Source: Saprospiraceae bacterium (GTDB taxonomy: Bacteria > Bacteroidota > Bacteroidia > Chitinophagales > Saprospiraceae). From it: DNA of 64,000 nt. Made by a program: the position numbers and the translations under genes. The stretch's first letter is position 1. Every line of letters begins with the position of its first letter. Below the pieces are notes generated by a model. It made no database searches. It had not been told where the DNA came from and saw only the letters and a program-made list of their open reading frames with translations. The stretch lies in NCBI GenBank assembly GCA_016718205.1, contig JADKEB010000015.1:56605-120604 (forward strand), read 5' to 3'. Positions 23,434 through 33,634 of this stretch are shown here, in pieces.

Positions 23434-24737
23434 ATTCTTCTTGAAGATTTATATCGGATACTGTACTTTTTATGTTCCGATTTTTGAAGTAATGATACTA
23501 TCCTGATATGAGTTAGAATCATGATCAAGACACCAACTATACCAGCTATGACACAATACAGTGTAGAACTGCAGCCATGAAATGCTTTGATTACCAAAGT
23601 TTTTGTACAGTAGAATACCCACACTACTCAAATAGCCAAATGCATCCACAATGTACATAAAAAAACCCACATTGGCAGTGATTTTGAAAGCGCCGATCAA
23701 TCTGTCAAAAAGGATACCGTTGTACAATATAGGGTACAAATAAACCCACGCCTGTGATCATCATCCAAAGCATACCACTCAGATTTCCCGAGTAATATGC
23801 TAGTGTTGCCAAAACCAAGAGAACCAAACCTGCTATTGTCAACCATAAATTAAGGAGTAAAGCTCTTTTGTTGTCTTTGATTTTGTAAAGGGCACCCAAA
23901 AGTAAAAGTATTAGTATGGTGGCAGGAATTTCTGATGTCGTATAGACGGATGCATCATTGCCGTATCCCAATCCTTTCCATATTTCTACTCCAAAATTGT
24001 CTCTCTGACATCTCTGATCATCGTCAGGATGATATAACCCAATATAAAAAGAATCAATACACCGCCAAAATCTTTAATTATCGCATTTCTTTCCACTTGG
24101 GTCATAGGAAGTCTCTCAGTTCGTTGCTCCACATCCGATTGGTTTTGAGTTGGAATCATAGTCAGCATCCATACAAATAGTAAGGTCAATGGGACAAAAA
24201 TCCAACCAATCATCATGGGCATCATTTTTTCGGACACTCCTGATTGCAGACAAAATTGTCCTAGTGATTTGGCTACTCCTGATGTAAAGATAAAATTGGC
24301 ACTTAATATTACAGTAAGTAATTCCGTGATGCTGCGTCCTTCCAGGTATTGAAATACCACTCCCCAAATCAGTCCTAATGCCAAACCGTTGATAAATAAC
24401 CACAACATACTCCATACCGGATTACTAAAATAAATAGACTCAAACCCGTCAAAGCAATGCCAATTAACCCAATATAGTAATATGCCCTGCTCTCAGGTTT
24501 CATAGAAGAGATGATGCGGATACCCAAAAACTTGGAACAGGCATATCCCGCCACTTGTGAAATGATCAATACTATTTTATAGTCCAAGCCAAAGAGCATT
24601 TGTCCTTCAAATAGGGCAGCAGCATAAGGTTTACGGTACATATATACAGAAGTAGGCCCCGAAGGCTGCCATGCTTGCCCATGGTGTCAAAAAACCGGAT
24701 GTGCCATCATCTGCCGATGCAGGTAAGTCCTGATCAT
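23426..24737 (-). pseudogene. DUF5690 family multi-pass membrane protein, several frameshifts
   Basis: Pieces in successive frames give WASMAAFGAYFCIYV, YRKPYAAALFEG, DYKIVLIISQVAGYACSKFLGI, then a hydrophobic series to ISWLQFYTVL, together about 430 codons with ten or more membrane segments. This matches DUF5690, an MFS-like family often found beside TIGR03364 and TIGR03351 genes. The start ATG overlaps the stop of the hydrolase gene (TAATG), and the end overlaps the oxidoreductase start. At least five frame changes are present. A transport role for a phosphonate is inferred from context only. Confidence 0.75.
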
Positions 24738-25427
24738 TACAGCGTATTATTTACAAAATCAATGATTTCTATCAGATCTCTCAAATGATGGATGATATAA
24801 TCCGGTGTCGCTGTACTTAAAATTGCAGCCGATTGTGCCCCGGTAGTAATACCGATGCTATATTTTACTTTAGCGTTTTTTCCTTCTTCTATATCGACTA
24901 CCGAGTCTCCACCTTGATACATTCCCATGGTTTGATCTGATATTTGTTGAGTGCGTATTGAATCATATCTGGTGCGGGTCGGCTGTTGGTCACCATATCT
25001 GCCGTCACCAATAAATCGATGTCCCTGCCAGAATGATATTTACCTTTTTCAATATATCTGAAGCAACAGCATGGGTATATCCCGTATTAAAAACCACCTT
25101 GATATCTCTTTTGTGCAAAAAATACATCAGCGCTTTTACGCCATCAAATAGTTTCATTTGTATGGTACTGTACGCTTCTTCAAGTAGCGCCTTAAAAGAT
25201 ATATAGATTTCCTGAGCCGTAGCTTCATCCGGTATTTCGTTTAGTACTTCAGTATACACACTTTTGATGGCATCCAGTTTTTCCTTACCGGCGCCGTGTA
25301 GCAGTACAGTCTCCAAGTCTACTACTATCTTGTGATCAATAAAAGCCTTGGTCACACATTTATAGACCATATTATCTTCATCGATCGTAGTGCCAGCCAT
25401 ATCAAAAACGACCATTTTTATCATCAC
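24737..25427 (-). pseudogene. TIGR03351-type phosphonatase-like HAD hydrolase, frameshifted
   Basis: The N-terminal piece (25427-25005) holds the nucleophile motif VFDMAGTTI (Asp9), and the C-terminal piece (24928-24737) holds GDSVVDIEEGKNA and GITTGAQS. The frame is lost near 24930-25020. The total of about 230 codons fits the family. Phosphonatase splits phosphonoacetaldehyde to acetaldehyde and phosphate; this subfamily is only phosphonatase-like, so the substrate is inferred from the adjoining oxidoreductase. It is the first gene of the four-gene operon. Confidence 0.8.
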
Positions 25428-25529
25428 AAAGGTTTATTGGTTACAGCCACAAATTTGGTACTTTGCGATGAGCTACAGTATGATGTCAGGTTATGTATTT
25501 GTTATGATTATATTAAGGGAAAGTGATGG

Positions 25530-25830
25530 CAGTTGTTCTGGTCTTTACTGTTTATGATTCTCCTTTAATTAAACCTATTATAAATGAGAGTCTTACTGAG
25601 CAACCTTTTCCAATTAAAGAGTTGCCCTAGAAATGGAAGGCTGTGAATGCCGAAATAAAAAAGCATTTAAATCATTTGTCAACCGAAGATTGGCTTCAAA
25701 AGCATACCACTATATCTGATTAAGACTTTGCGAAAGAATCACATAGAAACCGGTTAAATGTTGTGCTGAGCAGAACCAATCACCTGAGCTATCATCAAGG
25801 GCAATTGGCTCTATTGCATTAATAGAATAG
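25530..25830 (+). pseudogene. Degraded DinB-family remnant
   Basis: No intact frame exists. The segment reads SPLIKPIINESLTEQPF, then in another frame GCECRNKKAFKSFVN, then NVVLSRTNHLSYHQGQLALL, which matches the conserved end of DinB-like four-helix metal-binding proteins (HLxYHxGQLALL). Several stops and frame changes are present. The remaining text to about 25850 is non-coding. Confidence 0.45.
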
Positions 25831-25847
25831 GAATTAGAACAAAAAAG

Positions 25848-26091
25848 ATGAAGCAACCAGCAAAATATAAGATGGCTATTTTGATTTGGATAGCTATTTA
25901 TCCTTCAATAAATATACTTTTCTTTGTTTTGAGCAAGGCTCTGAAAACTTTCCTATGTACATTAAATCACTCATAATTTCTTTGATATTAGTGCCGCAAT
26001 GGTGTATATATTTTTACCTTGCTTACAAAAGTATTTAAGAATTGGTTATCACAATGATGTTTTAAAAGAATGCATCTCCAATCTGTTTTGA
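25848..26091 (+). pseudogene. Small two-helix membrane protein remnant
   Basis: From ATG at 25848 the frame reads MKQPAKYKMAILIWIAIYPSINILFFVL, a membrane helix. After a frame change near 25935 a second helix follows (SLIISLILVP, then after another change MVYIFLPCLQKYL). This arrangement resembles small Bacteroidota membrane proteins associated with ABM-type domains. At least two frame changes make it non-functional as read. The following 26092-26260 contains nothing recognisable. Confidence 0.4.
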
Positions 26092-26260
26092 GTGATGTTT
26101 CACGGTTCTTCACTAATGCGCAACTGCTTTTTAAATATAATTTTTAAAAAATGGACTCCTATGCAATTTGCTTTTTAGCGCTCATTAAAGAAAAAGGCAA
26201 ATCAGATACCTCCAATTTGCCTTTTAACCTGGATTATTTAACAATAATTACATTTTAAAC

Positions 26261-27070
26261 TTATTTTATAACGGTGCTCACTTCTCCACCCATATTAGGA
26301 GGATAAGATGCAAAAAACGCTCCTACAGCAGGATTTGAATTAAATGCTGGGTCGGTAGCGATTGAAAAAAATGCTTGTTGACTTTCATAAACTGTCATAC
26401 CTACCACTACTTTGGGGTTAAGCACTGACACCCATTGATATTCTGCAACTCTTCCCTTTTGCTTTGCTAATACATCAAGAAAGCCTTTAACTTTGTTTCG
26501 TAATCGTTTTGATTAAAATTGGGGTATAAAGACAAATCTCTTACCGCAACTTCTAGTATTTGTCCGGATGTAGTAATTTTTGATAAATCTACCGTTGTGC
26601 CAGCTACTTTTGGTTTCATAGCTGTAAAAACCAATGGGTCAAAAGTGCTAAAAAATGCTCCTGCTTCGGCAGTATTTCCTAAACTGTTACCAACACTCTG
26701 GAAGGATTCTAAATCTTCATACTGAGTCATGCCAATGTATACAGCTCTGCTTGTATCTTGGGCAGGGTTGAAATGAAAGAAAGAAGCATACTCTCTATCA
26801 TTATACACATACTCTTTTCTTGGTCAATAGTTTGATAAAGTTTTCTCTTGCGTAGAGATAAATACCGCATCTTGACCTTTTTTACCTGACGAATAGCTAT
26901 TTCAACAATATCGTCGGTTTTGTCAAAAGTACAAGTGCCGTCATCACCATCCGCATCAGGATTATAATTGGATGCCTTTGGGTCAGCACAACCATCTTTG
27001 TCAGAACAACTTTGAAAACTTAAAGCCCTATAGAAAGAAGCCCAATTAAAAATAAATTACCTAATTTCAT
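26261..27070 (-). pseudogene. Two-domain ABM-like (dimeric alpha/beta-barrel) lipoprotein, frameshifted, paralogue 1
   Basis: The start at 27070 gives a signal sequence (MKLGNLFLIGLLSIG) and, in shifting frames, QSCSDKDGCADPKASNYNPDADG, an acidic linker. Two tandem domains follow: EIAIRQVKKGQDAVF ... YIGMTQYEDLESFQS ... FFSTFDP, and ILEVAVRDL ... VVGMTVYESQQAFFS. The best open piece is 26808-26467. Paralogues lie at 30300-30941 and 31962-32681. ABM proteins include small heme-free monooxygenases and quinol oxygenases; activity here is not established. The gene has its own promoter sharing the operator-like box of the large operon. Confidence 0.65.
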
Positions 27071-27104
27071 TTTTTGAAAAATATTTTGATTTAAATTAAT
27101 AGCA

Positions 27105-27170
27105 CAAAGGTATAGCGTATATCCCATCTTGATATTATCAAAATAAAAAAGTATATTGTCATTTTGATAA
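27105..27170 (-). promoter_or_regulatory. Promoter with candidate AraC-type operator, site 2
   Basis: On the minus strand TTATCAAAATGACA (27170-27157) lies 45 bases before ACCTTTG (27111-27105). That sequence is part of TATACCTTTG, a match to the Bacteroidota -7 element TAnnTTTG. The same box and the same ACCTTTG-N2-CTATTAA text occur upstream of the MBL gene with a spacing of 43. In this copy the box also forms an inverted repeat TTATCAAAAT / ATTTTGATAA. Confidence 0.6.
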
Positions 27171-27196
27171 CTGCCTAATTCTAAAAAGCAAAGTCA

Positions 27197-28079
27197 TCAA
27201 CTAGATTGAATCAGTACACTTCTCATACTGGTACTGCCATAAGAAATGCCATCGATAGGGAAACTAACAGTGTCATTTTTTGGATTGTAACCCTAAAGCA
27301 TAGAGCAAAGGGTAATAATGGTCTGGAGTTGGAATAGAAAGTTTGGCAGATTTACCCAAATTTTGATAATTGATTAGGCTTTGATGATCCCTTTTCTATA
27401 AGTTTTTCGATATTTCGTCAAACTCTATAGCCCAATCATAGGTGCTGCTTTCAGGAAATTTGAGTTGACCAAGATTGTGAACAATATTGCCACTACAAAG
27501 TATAAGCACCCCTTTTTTTCGTAAAAAGGAAAGTTGTTTTGACACTTCATATTGATGAGAAGCTCCCTTATGGTAATCTATGCTAAATTGGCACATCGGT
27601 ATGTCTGCATTTGGATACATACATCGAGCCACACACCAACAACCATGGTCGAAGCCCCAGCGATGGTCTTCTTCTACGTGCAAATCGGTCAGTGTTTTGG
27701 CTATTTCATGGGCTAAATCTGGGTTTCCAGGAGCCTTATAATCTATCTCAAACAGTCTATCATCAATTCTACCAAAATCATGAATGGTTTTAGGTTTTTC
27801 CATAGCGGTTACAAAACTGCCTTTAGTAAGCCAATGGGCCGAAATACAAACGATGGCCTTTGGCTTTGGCATTTCGTCTGCTATTTTTTTCCATGCTCGG
27901 CTGTACTTATTATCGTCTAAAGTGTAGAGTGGTGCACCATGTCCTATGAATAAAACAGGCATGATAACATCTCCATTTTTCCATAATTTACTTTCGCTAA
28001 CGAATGATTGAATTGTTCCTCCTGCCATGATCATTGAACTTCCTATGATTGAATTTTTAATGAATTTTCGTCTATCCAT
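27197..28079 (-). pseudogene. LigB/DODA-type extradiol ring-opening dioxygenase, frameshift near the end
   Basis: The N-terminus (MDRRKFIKNSIIGSSMIMAGG) is a twin-arginine-like signal, unusual for this usually cytoplasmic family. Metal-ligand motifs are FIGHGAP, SAHW, FDHGCW and GNIVHN. The frame breaks near 27396. The continuation reads NYQNLGKSAKLSIPTPDHYYPLLYALG, the conserved C-terminus, ending at 27197. YgiD-type members open DOPA-like catechols. It follows the O-methyltransferase by 5 bases and is the last gene of the AraC-adjacent operon. Confidence 0.83.
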
Positions 28080-28084
28080 TGAAT

Positions 28085-28744
28085 TTAATTTTTTATTGTT
28101 ATGATTGCCGAATTGCCTTTGTCAAGTTGCATCGATTCAATCTGGTACTTAGAAGACTGTTGAATAACCTTCAAAAAATGTTTTACCCCTTTAAAATTCG
28201 TCTTATCTACAAAAATGGTTGTGTTTGGGTGGAAATTATTTTCCAATAATCTAAAAACAGGCAAATACAAGTCTTTCCATCCATCTAATAACAAAAAATC
28301 TATTGGTTTATTCCAATTATTCAAGGTTTGTAATGCATCGCCCTGTCTTAATTCAATGTAATTTTCCAAGCCTGCTTTTTCAAAATTGATTAATGCTTGA
28401 TCGCATTTTACAGGAACGATTTCTGTGGTAACAACTTGGCCGCCAGTTTGCTCTGCCGCCAAAGCCAAATAAATAGTGGAAATGCCAAAAGAAGTGCCAA
28501 ATTCCACAATGTTTTTGTATTGATTTTTGACAATAACATCATACATAAAATTTCCTTGTTCTTCGGAAATAGGCAAATAAGCAGATTTTACATGATGTGG
28601 CTCTATTTTTTTAAAAATACCAACACCAAGTGCTTTAAGGACTTTTATCCCATCTGACTTTGCTGCTTTATGTAGATCATTTAGTACGATTTGTGCTTGT
28701 CTATTATTTTTGAAAAGAAATGCATCTGCCATAGTAAAATTCAT
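28085..28744 (-). CDS. Class I SAM-dependent O-methyltransferase
   Basis: The 219-residue protein has the SAM-binding motif IVEFGTSFGISTIYLA near residue 80, an acidic motif (VVTTEIVP), RQGDALQTL and DFLLLDGWKDLY, as in catechol O-methyltransferase-like proteins. The gene is intact, 5 bases upstream of the dioxygenase gene, so the pair could handle the same aromatic substrates; this is inferred. The start could also be the ATG at 28732. Confidence 0.78.
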   Translation of the reverse strand: MNFTMADAFLFKNNRQAQIVLNDLHKAAKSDGIKVLKALGVGIFKKIEPHHVKSAYLPISEEQGNFMYDVIVKNQYKNIVEFGTSFGISTIYLALAAEQTGGQVVTTEIVPVKCDQALINFEKAGLENYIELRQGDALQTLNNWNKPIDFLLLDGWKDLYLPVFRLLENNFHPNTTIFVDKTNFKGVKHFLKVIQQSSKYQIESMQLDKGNSAIITIKN

Positions 28745-28786
28745 TTTAAAATATTTTGTATGCTATAATTATCCATTATTAAATAT

Positions 28787-29727
28787 TTACATTATTACGC
28801 CAATTTCATTGGGACTAAGGTTTTCGGGTATTTCTGTTTCGCCAAGCATTTGCCTTAAATCTCTTTCAATCACAATACAAATAGCGGTCATAGGCGTATC
28901 CGAAATTTTATTCTCAAAAGGGTCTTCAGTTTCAGAACCAGATTTATCAATGGCGGCAAAAACAAACCCTACTAAAATCGTTACGGGTATGATCAACCAG
29001 GTAATATTGCTACCAATGTTGTGACTTAATTCACCAAATTTTCCAACCAGAGAAAAAGGGAATAGTGTAATAAACGCATAGAAAAAAACATTGACATATA
29101 GTTCATAATATTTAGGGAAGGGGGTCTTTTTGATTCGTTCAGCTTTTCCTTGTAAATCAGCTAATTCTTTAATGCTCCCCCATAAGCTCAAAAAAGTTTA
29201 AAATCTGAGTTTATGATCCCGTCTTTGGTGGCTTGTTTAAAAGCAAGAGATTGATTTCTCAATATTTGTGTAGGAATGTTTGCAGAATTTTCAATGCCAT
29301 TCCATTCTCTTGTAGAGATATTTGGATAATGATTTTCAACTTCGCTCATCTGACCTCGTAAGTTTAAACGCAATGCATGGATATATGCGAAATGCCGATA
29401 ATAAGTATTTTTAATCAAATTTTGATCATCTGAATACGTTTCGATCTGTACAGCCAAAGTACGACTCATATTGATGATGCCTCCCCAAATTTTACGAGCT
29501 TCCCACCACCTGTCGTATGCTGAACCGTTTCTAAAACCCAGTAGAATGGACAAAGCGGTACCAAGCATAGCGATGGGTAGGATGGGCAAATCCACCCATT
29601 TAAAACCCAATTGAAACAAACTATAAACAAGACCTGAAACGCCACTAAAGTATAATAACTCCTTGCGGAATATCATGATATTTATTACAAGGTTCTTGGT
29701 TACCCCTTTAGCTAAGTGAACTACCAT
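28787..29727 (-). pseudogene. Bestrophin-family ion channel protein, one frameshift
   Basis: The first part (29727-29188) has membrane segments and the family signature LGFRNGSAYDRWWEARKIWG. The second part (29191-28787) continues with KYYELYVNVFFYAFITLFPFSLV, DPFENKISDTPM and the closing IERDLRQMLGE. One frame change near 29190 separates them. Bacterial bestrophins conduct cations. It lies in the middle of the minus-strand operon, 57 bases after cytochrome b561. Confidence 0.85.
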
Positions 29728-29784
29728 AAAACGGTTTTGTTGAAATTATTTTTTGATCTTTAAGCATGAATTGAATATTATTCA

Positions 29785-30294
29785 TTACAGAATCCTTTTT
29801 AAAACATTTTCTTTTTTTTGAAAAATATGAGAAAAAACACCGATGATGTGTAAGATAAAAAGCAGAAACACCAATTTCGCTACGATGTGATGCGAAAGCA
29901 TTATTGCACTTAATCCTTCTGAAAGGTTAGGCATCATCGCTACAGAATTATAGATGGCTGGTTGCCATACATTTTCAATATAAATAGAAATAAAACCAGA
30001 AATACACATCCAAAGAATGACCCAGTAAAAACCTTGATGCACTAAATGAATCAATTTTTGTCGGCTTTTATTTGGATACAATTCAGAAGGTCTTTTATCT
30101 TTTAAAAAGGCTACTACTCTAAAAATAGTAAGAATAAAAACTACCAAACCCATTAAAAAATGAATTTGATAATATCGAAGTTTAAAACTCAAATTGGTTT
30201 CGCTTTCCATGATTATACCAGTTACTGCCATCCCAATAATGAGTATTGCAGAAGCCCAATGCAACCAAATAATTCTTTTACTATATTTATTCAT
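29785..30294 (-). CDS. Cytochrome b561
   Basis: The 169-residue protein has four membrane helices and histidines placed for two b hemes: LHWASA near residue 11, QIHFLMG near 44, and LSHHIVAKLVF and LHIIGVFSH near the end. Such proteins pass electrons across the inner membrane, often between quinol and a periplasmic partner. The gene is intact and starts 5 bases after the upstream ABM-like gene. Confidence 0.85.
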   Translation of the reverse strand: MNKYSKRIIWLHWASAILIIGMAVTGIIMESETNLSFKLRYYQIHFLMGLVVFILTIFRVVAFLKDKRPSELYPNKSRQKLIHLVHQGFYWVILWMCISGFISIYIENVWQPAIYNSVAMMPNLSEGLSAIMLSHHIVAKLVFLLFILHIIGVFSHIFQKKENVLKRIL

Positions 30295-30299
30295 GTATA

Positions 30300-30941
30300 C
30301 TACTTCAACGTCTTATTAAATGTAATAAGCTCAACATCAAAGACTTTAAAGAAATTTTGAACAAAATCCACTTCCGAAATCCGTTTCATTAAAGCATCAA
30401 AAGATGCCTTATCCTTGTAAATAGTAAAATGTGGGAAAGCATCTTTTCCTTTAAATCCACCTATAACTTTAAAAGTATAAGAATTCAATATTCTGGGTTC
30501 CGGCGTCTAATCGTGTTAAAAAAGCCTTTCTTTCCTTTAAGAATACGTCTTTACTTACGCCTTGTTTAGGTCGCAATAAGGCTATTTCTGTAATATTTTC
30601 TTTGTTCGCAAAATTCAAATAATCAAAATTATCTTCTATCGGTTGAATAAAAACACCTACATGTGGGTCCATTTGCTTCATAAATTTCAGCAGTTTAAAA
30701 ATGAAACCAAAGCTCACCATTGCCCGATAGACTTTGCCTTGAAGAAGCGTATTTGGTCATACCCACATAGACTTTTTGGTCTTTATTGGGTACAGTATTA
30801 AACGGTTCAAACTCTCTTCGGGACCAATGCCATTGATACTGACCAATTTTTGGACGGCTTCGTTTTTGCCGCTTCAAAGTCTTTAATTGTCACCCCATTT
30901 TTAGGAGAACGAATGGCTAATTCTATAATTTCTTTGTTCAT
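30300..30941 (-). pseudogene. Two-domain ABM-like protein, frameshifted, paralogue 3
   Basis: The start at 30941 gives MNKEIIELAIRSPKNG without a signal peptide, unlike its two paralogues. The first domain continues as REFEPFNTVPNKDQKVYVGMTKYAS. The second begins ENITEIALLRPKQGVSKDVFLKERKAFLTRLDAG and ends KDAFPHFTIYKDKASFDALM. Frame changes lie near 30870, 30710 and 30480. It sits between an outer-membrane-like gene and cytochrome b561. Confidence 0.62.
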
Positions 30942-30954
30942 GATTTAATTCGTT

Positions 30955-31539
30955 TTAAGTGTTTAAAACCTCCATCCAATGCTCCACGGACCTAAGAAAT
31001 TGAATAGGTTTTGTGGTTCGTATGGTTTTTCTACTGTTTGAAATGTCACTTTTTCTATATTTCCAAAGAATAACGAGGGTGGATGCGATGGTCAAGTCAA
31101 TATACAAATTGCCTTTTTGATAGGTTTCCACATCCATCCAAACCACAATCCGGGAGTGAAAACTGCGATGTTTTTACTGATTCGTCTGAAATTTTAGATT
31201 CTATGGTATGCCTGAAAATCCAAATCACCAATGTAAAAACCCCGTATTTTCTTGTTCTTGCTGAAGGAAATATTGATATTCAAGCCCCAATCGGTAATTG
31301 ATTTTGTCTTGGTAAGTGTCAAATTGTTGGTTGTCAAATTCGATATTCGACCTCCTAAACCTACAACCAGCCCTAAAAGGTTACGCTTTAACATAATCCA
31401 AACGACCTACCAAAGATTGATTTATTACGGGTTCCAGAAAATCTACTTTTACTTGCCAATAATTCTGTTCTGGTGCGTCTTGTGCTTTTAAACCTATTAA
31501 AGAGCTAATAAATAAGACAACGAAAATATATTTTTTCAT
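30955..31539 (-). pseudogene. Exported outer-membrane-like protein, frameshifted, unrecognised
   Basis: From ATG at 31539 a signal peptide (MKKYIFVVLFISSLIGLKAQ) is followed by NYWQVKVDFLEPVINQSLVGRLDYVK. After a frame change the text is NLLGLVVGLGGRISNLTTNNLTLTKTKSITDWGLNI, then a third frame to 30955. Alternating polar and aromatic residues suggest beta strands of a barrel. No family is recognised. It starts 3 bases after the SnoaL-like gene stop. Confidence 0.5.
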
Positions 31540-31542
31540 TTT

Positions 31543-31956
31543 TTATGAATTTAAATGTGATTGAATTTGTGAAACAACAGTCGGGAAATCAAAGTAATCC
31601 CAATCTTCTGCAACTTTTTCGCCTTCAAATCTTCGCATAATCATACCTTCAAAATGAAGATTTGCACCACTTGAAGGGAAGCCCAAAAACTCCCCTTGAT
31701 GTGTTCCCGTAAAGTTGAAACGCAGTACTAAGCGGTTGCCTTCACCACCATGTCGATAATTTCTGATTTCAAATCAGGAATAGCCGCATGAAATCCTTTA
31801 ATAGCTTCCATAAATCCTTGCGGTGTTTTTGGACATCATCCCACCTAAGCCGTGATACACATAATTATCCGTTAAATATTCCTCAATCGGTGTGTAATCT
31901 TTTTCATTGACCACTTTGGGAAATGTATTTGCTATCGCTTTATATTTTTCTACCAT
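31543..31956 (-). pseudogene. SnoaL-like / ester cyclase family protein, frameshifted
   Basis: The start at 31956 gives MVEKYKAIANTFPKVVNEKDYTPIEEYLTDNYVYHG. After a break near 31820 it continues LVLRFNFTGTHQGEFLGFPSSGANLHFEGMIMRRFEGEKVAEDWDYFD, the typical end of SnoaL-like polyketide cyclases. These are small cone-shaped folds with varied activities on ring compounds. It follows the ABM lipoprotein by 5 bases. Confidence 0.7.
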
Positions 31957-31961
31957 TGATT

Positions 31962-32681
31962 TTATTGATTATTTGTTGAAAAAGCGTATTGTAATGCCAC
32001 GGGGTCGAAAGTAGAAAAATAAGTACCTGCTTCTGGCAAGGATTGTACTTTGCCACCTATTGCTTGAAAGGCTGCTTGACTTTCATAAACCGACATCCCG
32101 ACCGTCATGCCATCAATATCTTTGCCACCCACCACTTTAAATTCCCAACTGCCTACTACACCTTCTTGTTTATTCAACCAATTGACAAAAGCTTTGCGGG
32201 ATGATTGAAAAGCAGCATCCTGACCGTCTTTCACCCTGCGTACTGCCAATTCTAAGACCTGCCCTTCTTTTATCGCCAATTTACCCAAATCGAAATTGCC
32301 GCCTTCAATCGGTTGAACAAAAGCATAGGCTTTAAGTCCATCGTTTTGCGAATTTCATAAATTTACCTAAGACTTTTCCTTGTACTTTGCCCACTGTTTT
32401 CCCGTTGCATATTGAGTCATTCCAATAAAAACTTCCTGCTTATCGGGTTCGGGTAGAGCATAAAAAGATTGAAATTCACGGTCATTACTTACTCCTTTTT
32501 GTCCCTTAAGTGCAGAGATAAAGGCTGATCTACGTTTTACAAAGTCGTCTTTCTTTCCTTCTTTCACTTTACGAACTGCAATTTCAAATACAGGTGCTTC
32601 AGGTTCATTTAAAAGCCCACTTTTTATAGGTGAACAACTTGCCAAAAATGCAACTAATGATATTATGCTTAAATATTTCAT
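31962..32681 (-). pseudogene. Two-domain ABM-like lipoprotein, frameshifted, paralogue 2
   Basis: A lipoprotein signal (MKYLSIISLVAFLASC) at 32681 leads to domain 1 (VFEIAVRKVKEGKKDDF ... EVFIGMTQYATGKQW). One or two frame changes near 32290-32370 precede domain 2 (VLELAVRRVKDGQDAAF ... MTVGMSVYESQAAFQAI ... TYFSTFDP). It is the best preserved of the three paralogues. The family is a dimeric ferredoxin-like barrel; two domains in one chain would make a pseudo-dimer. Confidence 0.68.
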
Positions 32682-32713
32682 GATGAATTATATTTTATAC
32701 TTAAAAATAGTTA

Positions 32714-33537
32714 TTAATGACTTCCCATTTCCCCAAAAAGAAAGCCTGGATATAAATCAAACATCATCGGTGATTCACGATGTGGATAAACGGCTAATAA
32801 TTTAGCTTTAAAATCGTCTTTGCCCAATCCTGCTTCAAACAATTGTTGAGCAGTTTGAATGTAGTTGATGTTGTTTTGAATTTCATCTTTGGTGCACGGC
32901 AAACCATGCCCTGCAAGGATGTAATCAAAATTTTCTAAGTTTGCTAGTTTTTGTAATTCTGCTGCCCAATTTTCAAACCATCCCATACCCAACCACAAGT
33001 GTACACCACTATATACTAAATCTTGAGCTATAATTGTCCCTAATTCAGGCAGTTTTTTATTAACAATTGAGCTTCGGATTCTGCACCTTCCACTACTTCA
33101 TATTGGTAGGTCAATCCATCTATAATTTCAAGTATTAGGAACAACGGTATATTGCGGTACGACTACTTCGTCGGGTATCATATCCCCAAAAGTTGGTTTT
33201 TGATTTTTAATCATCTGTGGCCCCCATTCGCCAATGATGCTATTTATACCTTCCAAAGAATAGGCTTTGCAATCTGAAAATGCAGCAGCTAAACCAAAAT
33301 AATGGTCGGGATGACCGTGAGAAATAAAAACCCTATTGACAGGCTTACCTAAGCTATCTACATAAGCCCTAAATCCATGTGCCAGAGGATTGATGAATTG
33401 TGTATCTACGATGACCAACTCATTTGCTGTTTCGATGATGCGTCGCATTTGCAGCATACGCATAAGGAGACACGAAGGTGTGAATTTTCATCTTGAAAGT
33501 CTTTGATGACTAAAGTTGTTGTATTGATTCTATCCAT
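32714..33537 (-). pseudogene. MBL-fold metallo-hydrolase, frameshifted
   Basis: The start at 33537 gives MDRINTTTLVIKDFQDEN. The main piece contains NELVIVDTQF and the zinc motif ISHGHPDHYFG. The second piece contains ENFDYILAGHGLPCTKDE. Frame changes lie near 33470, 33130 and 33000. This is the first gene of a long minus-strand operon. The substrate is unknown; some MBL proteins remove thiol conjugates of electrophiles. Confidence 0.75.
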
Positions 33538-33570
33538 TTACACTATTTTTATTTAAAATTTTTAATAGTG

Positions 33571-33634
33571 CAAAGGTCAGTCAATTTTTATTGCAGGTGT
33601 TATCTTATTGAAAAGAACAATGTCATTTTGATAA
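33571..33634 (-). promoter_or_regulatory. Promoter with candidate AraC-type operator, site 1
   Basis: TTATCAAAATGACA (minus strand, 33634-33621) overlaps the stop codon of the AraC-type gene. Forty-three bases on is ACCTTTG (33577-33571), followed by CACTATTAA. This matches site 2 at 27105-27170 in sequence and spacing. It stands 34 bases upstream of the MBL gene and probably drives the operon. Confidence 0.62.

Noticed and set aside
25332..25526. Plus-strand 64-codon frame
   Set aside because: It is antisense to the start of the HAD hydrolase and has no ribosome-binding context.
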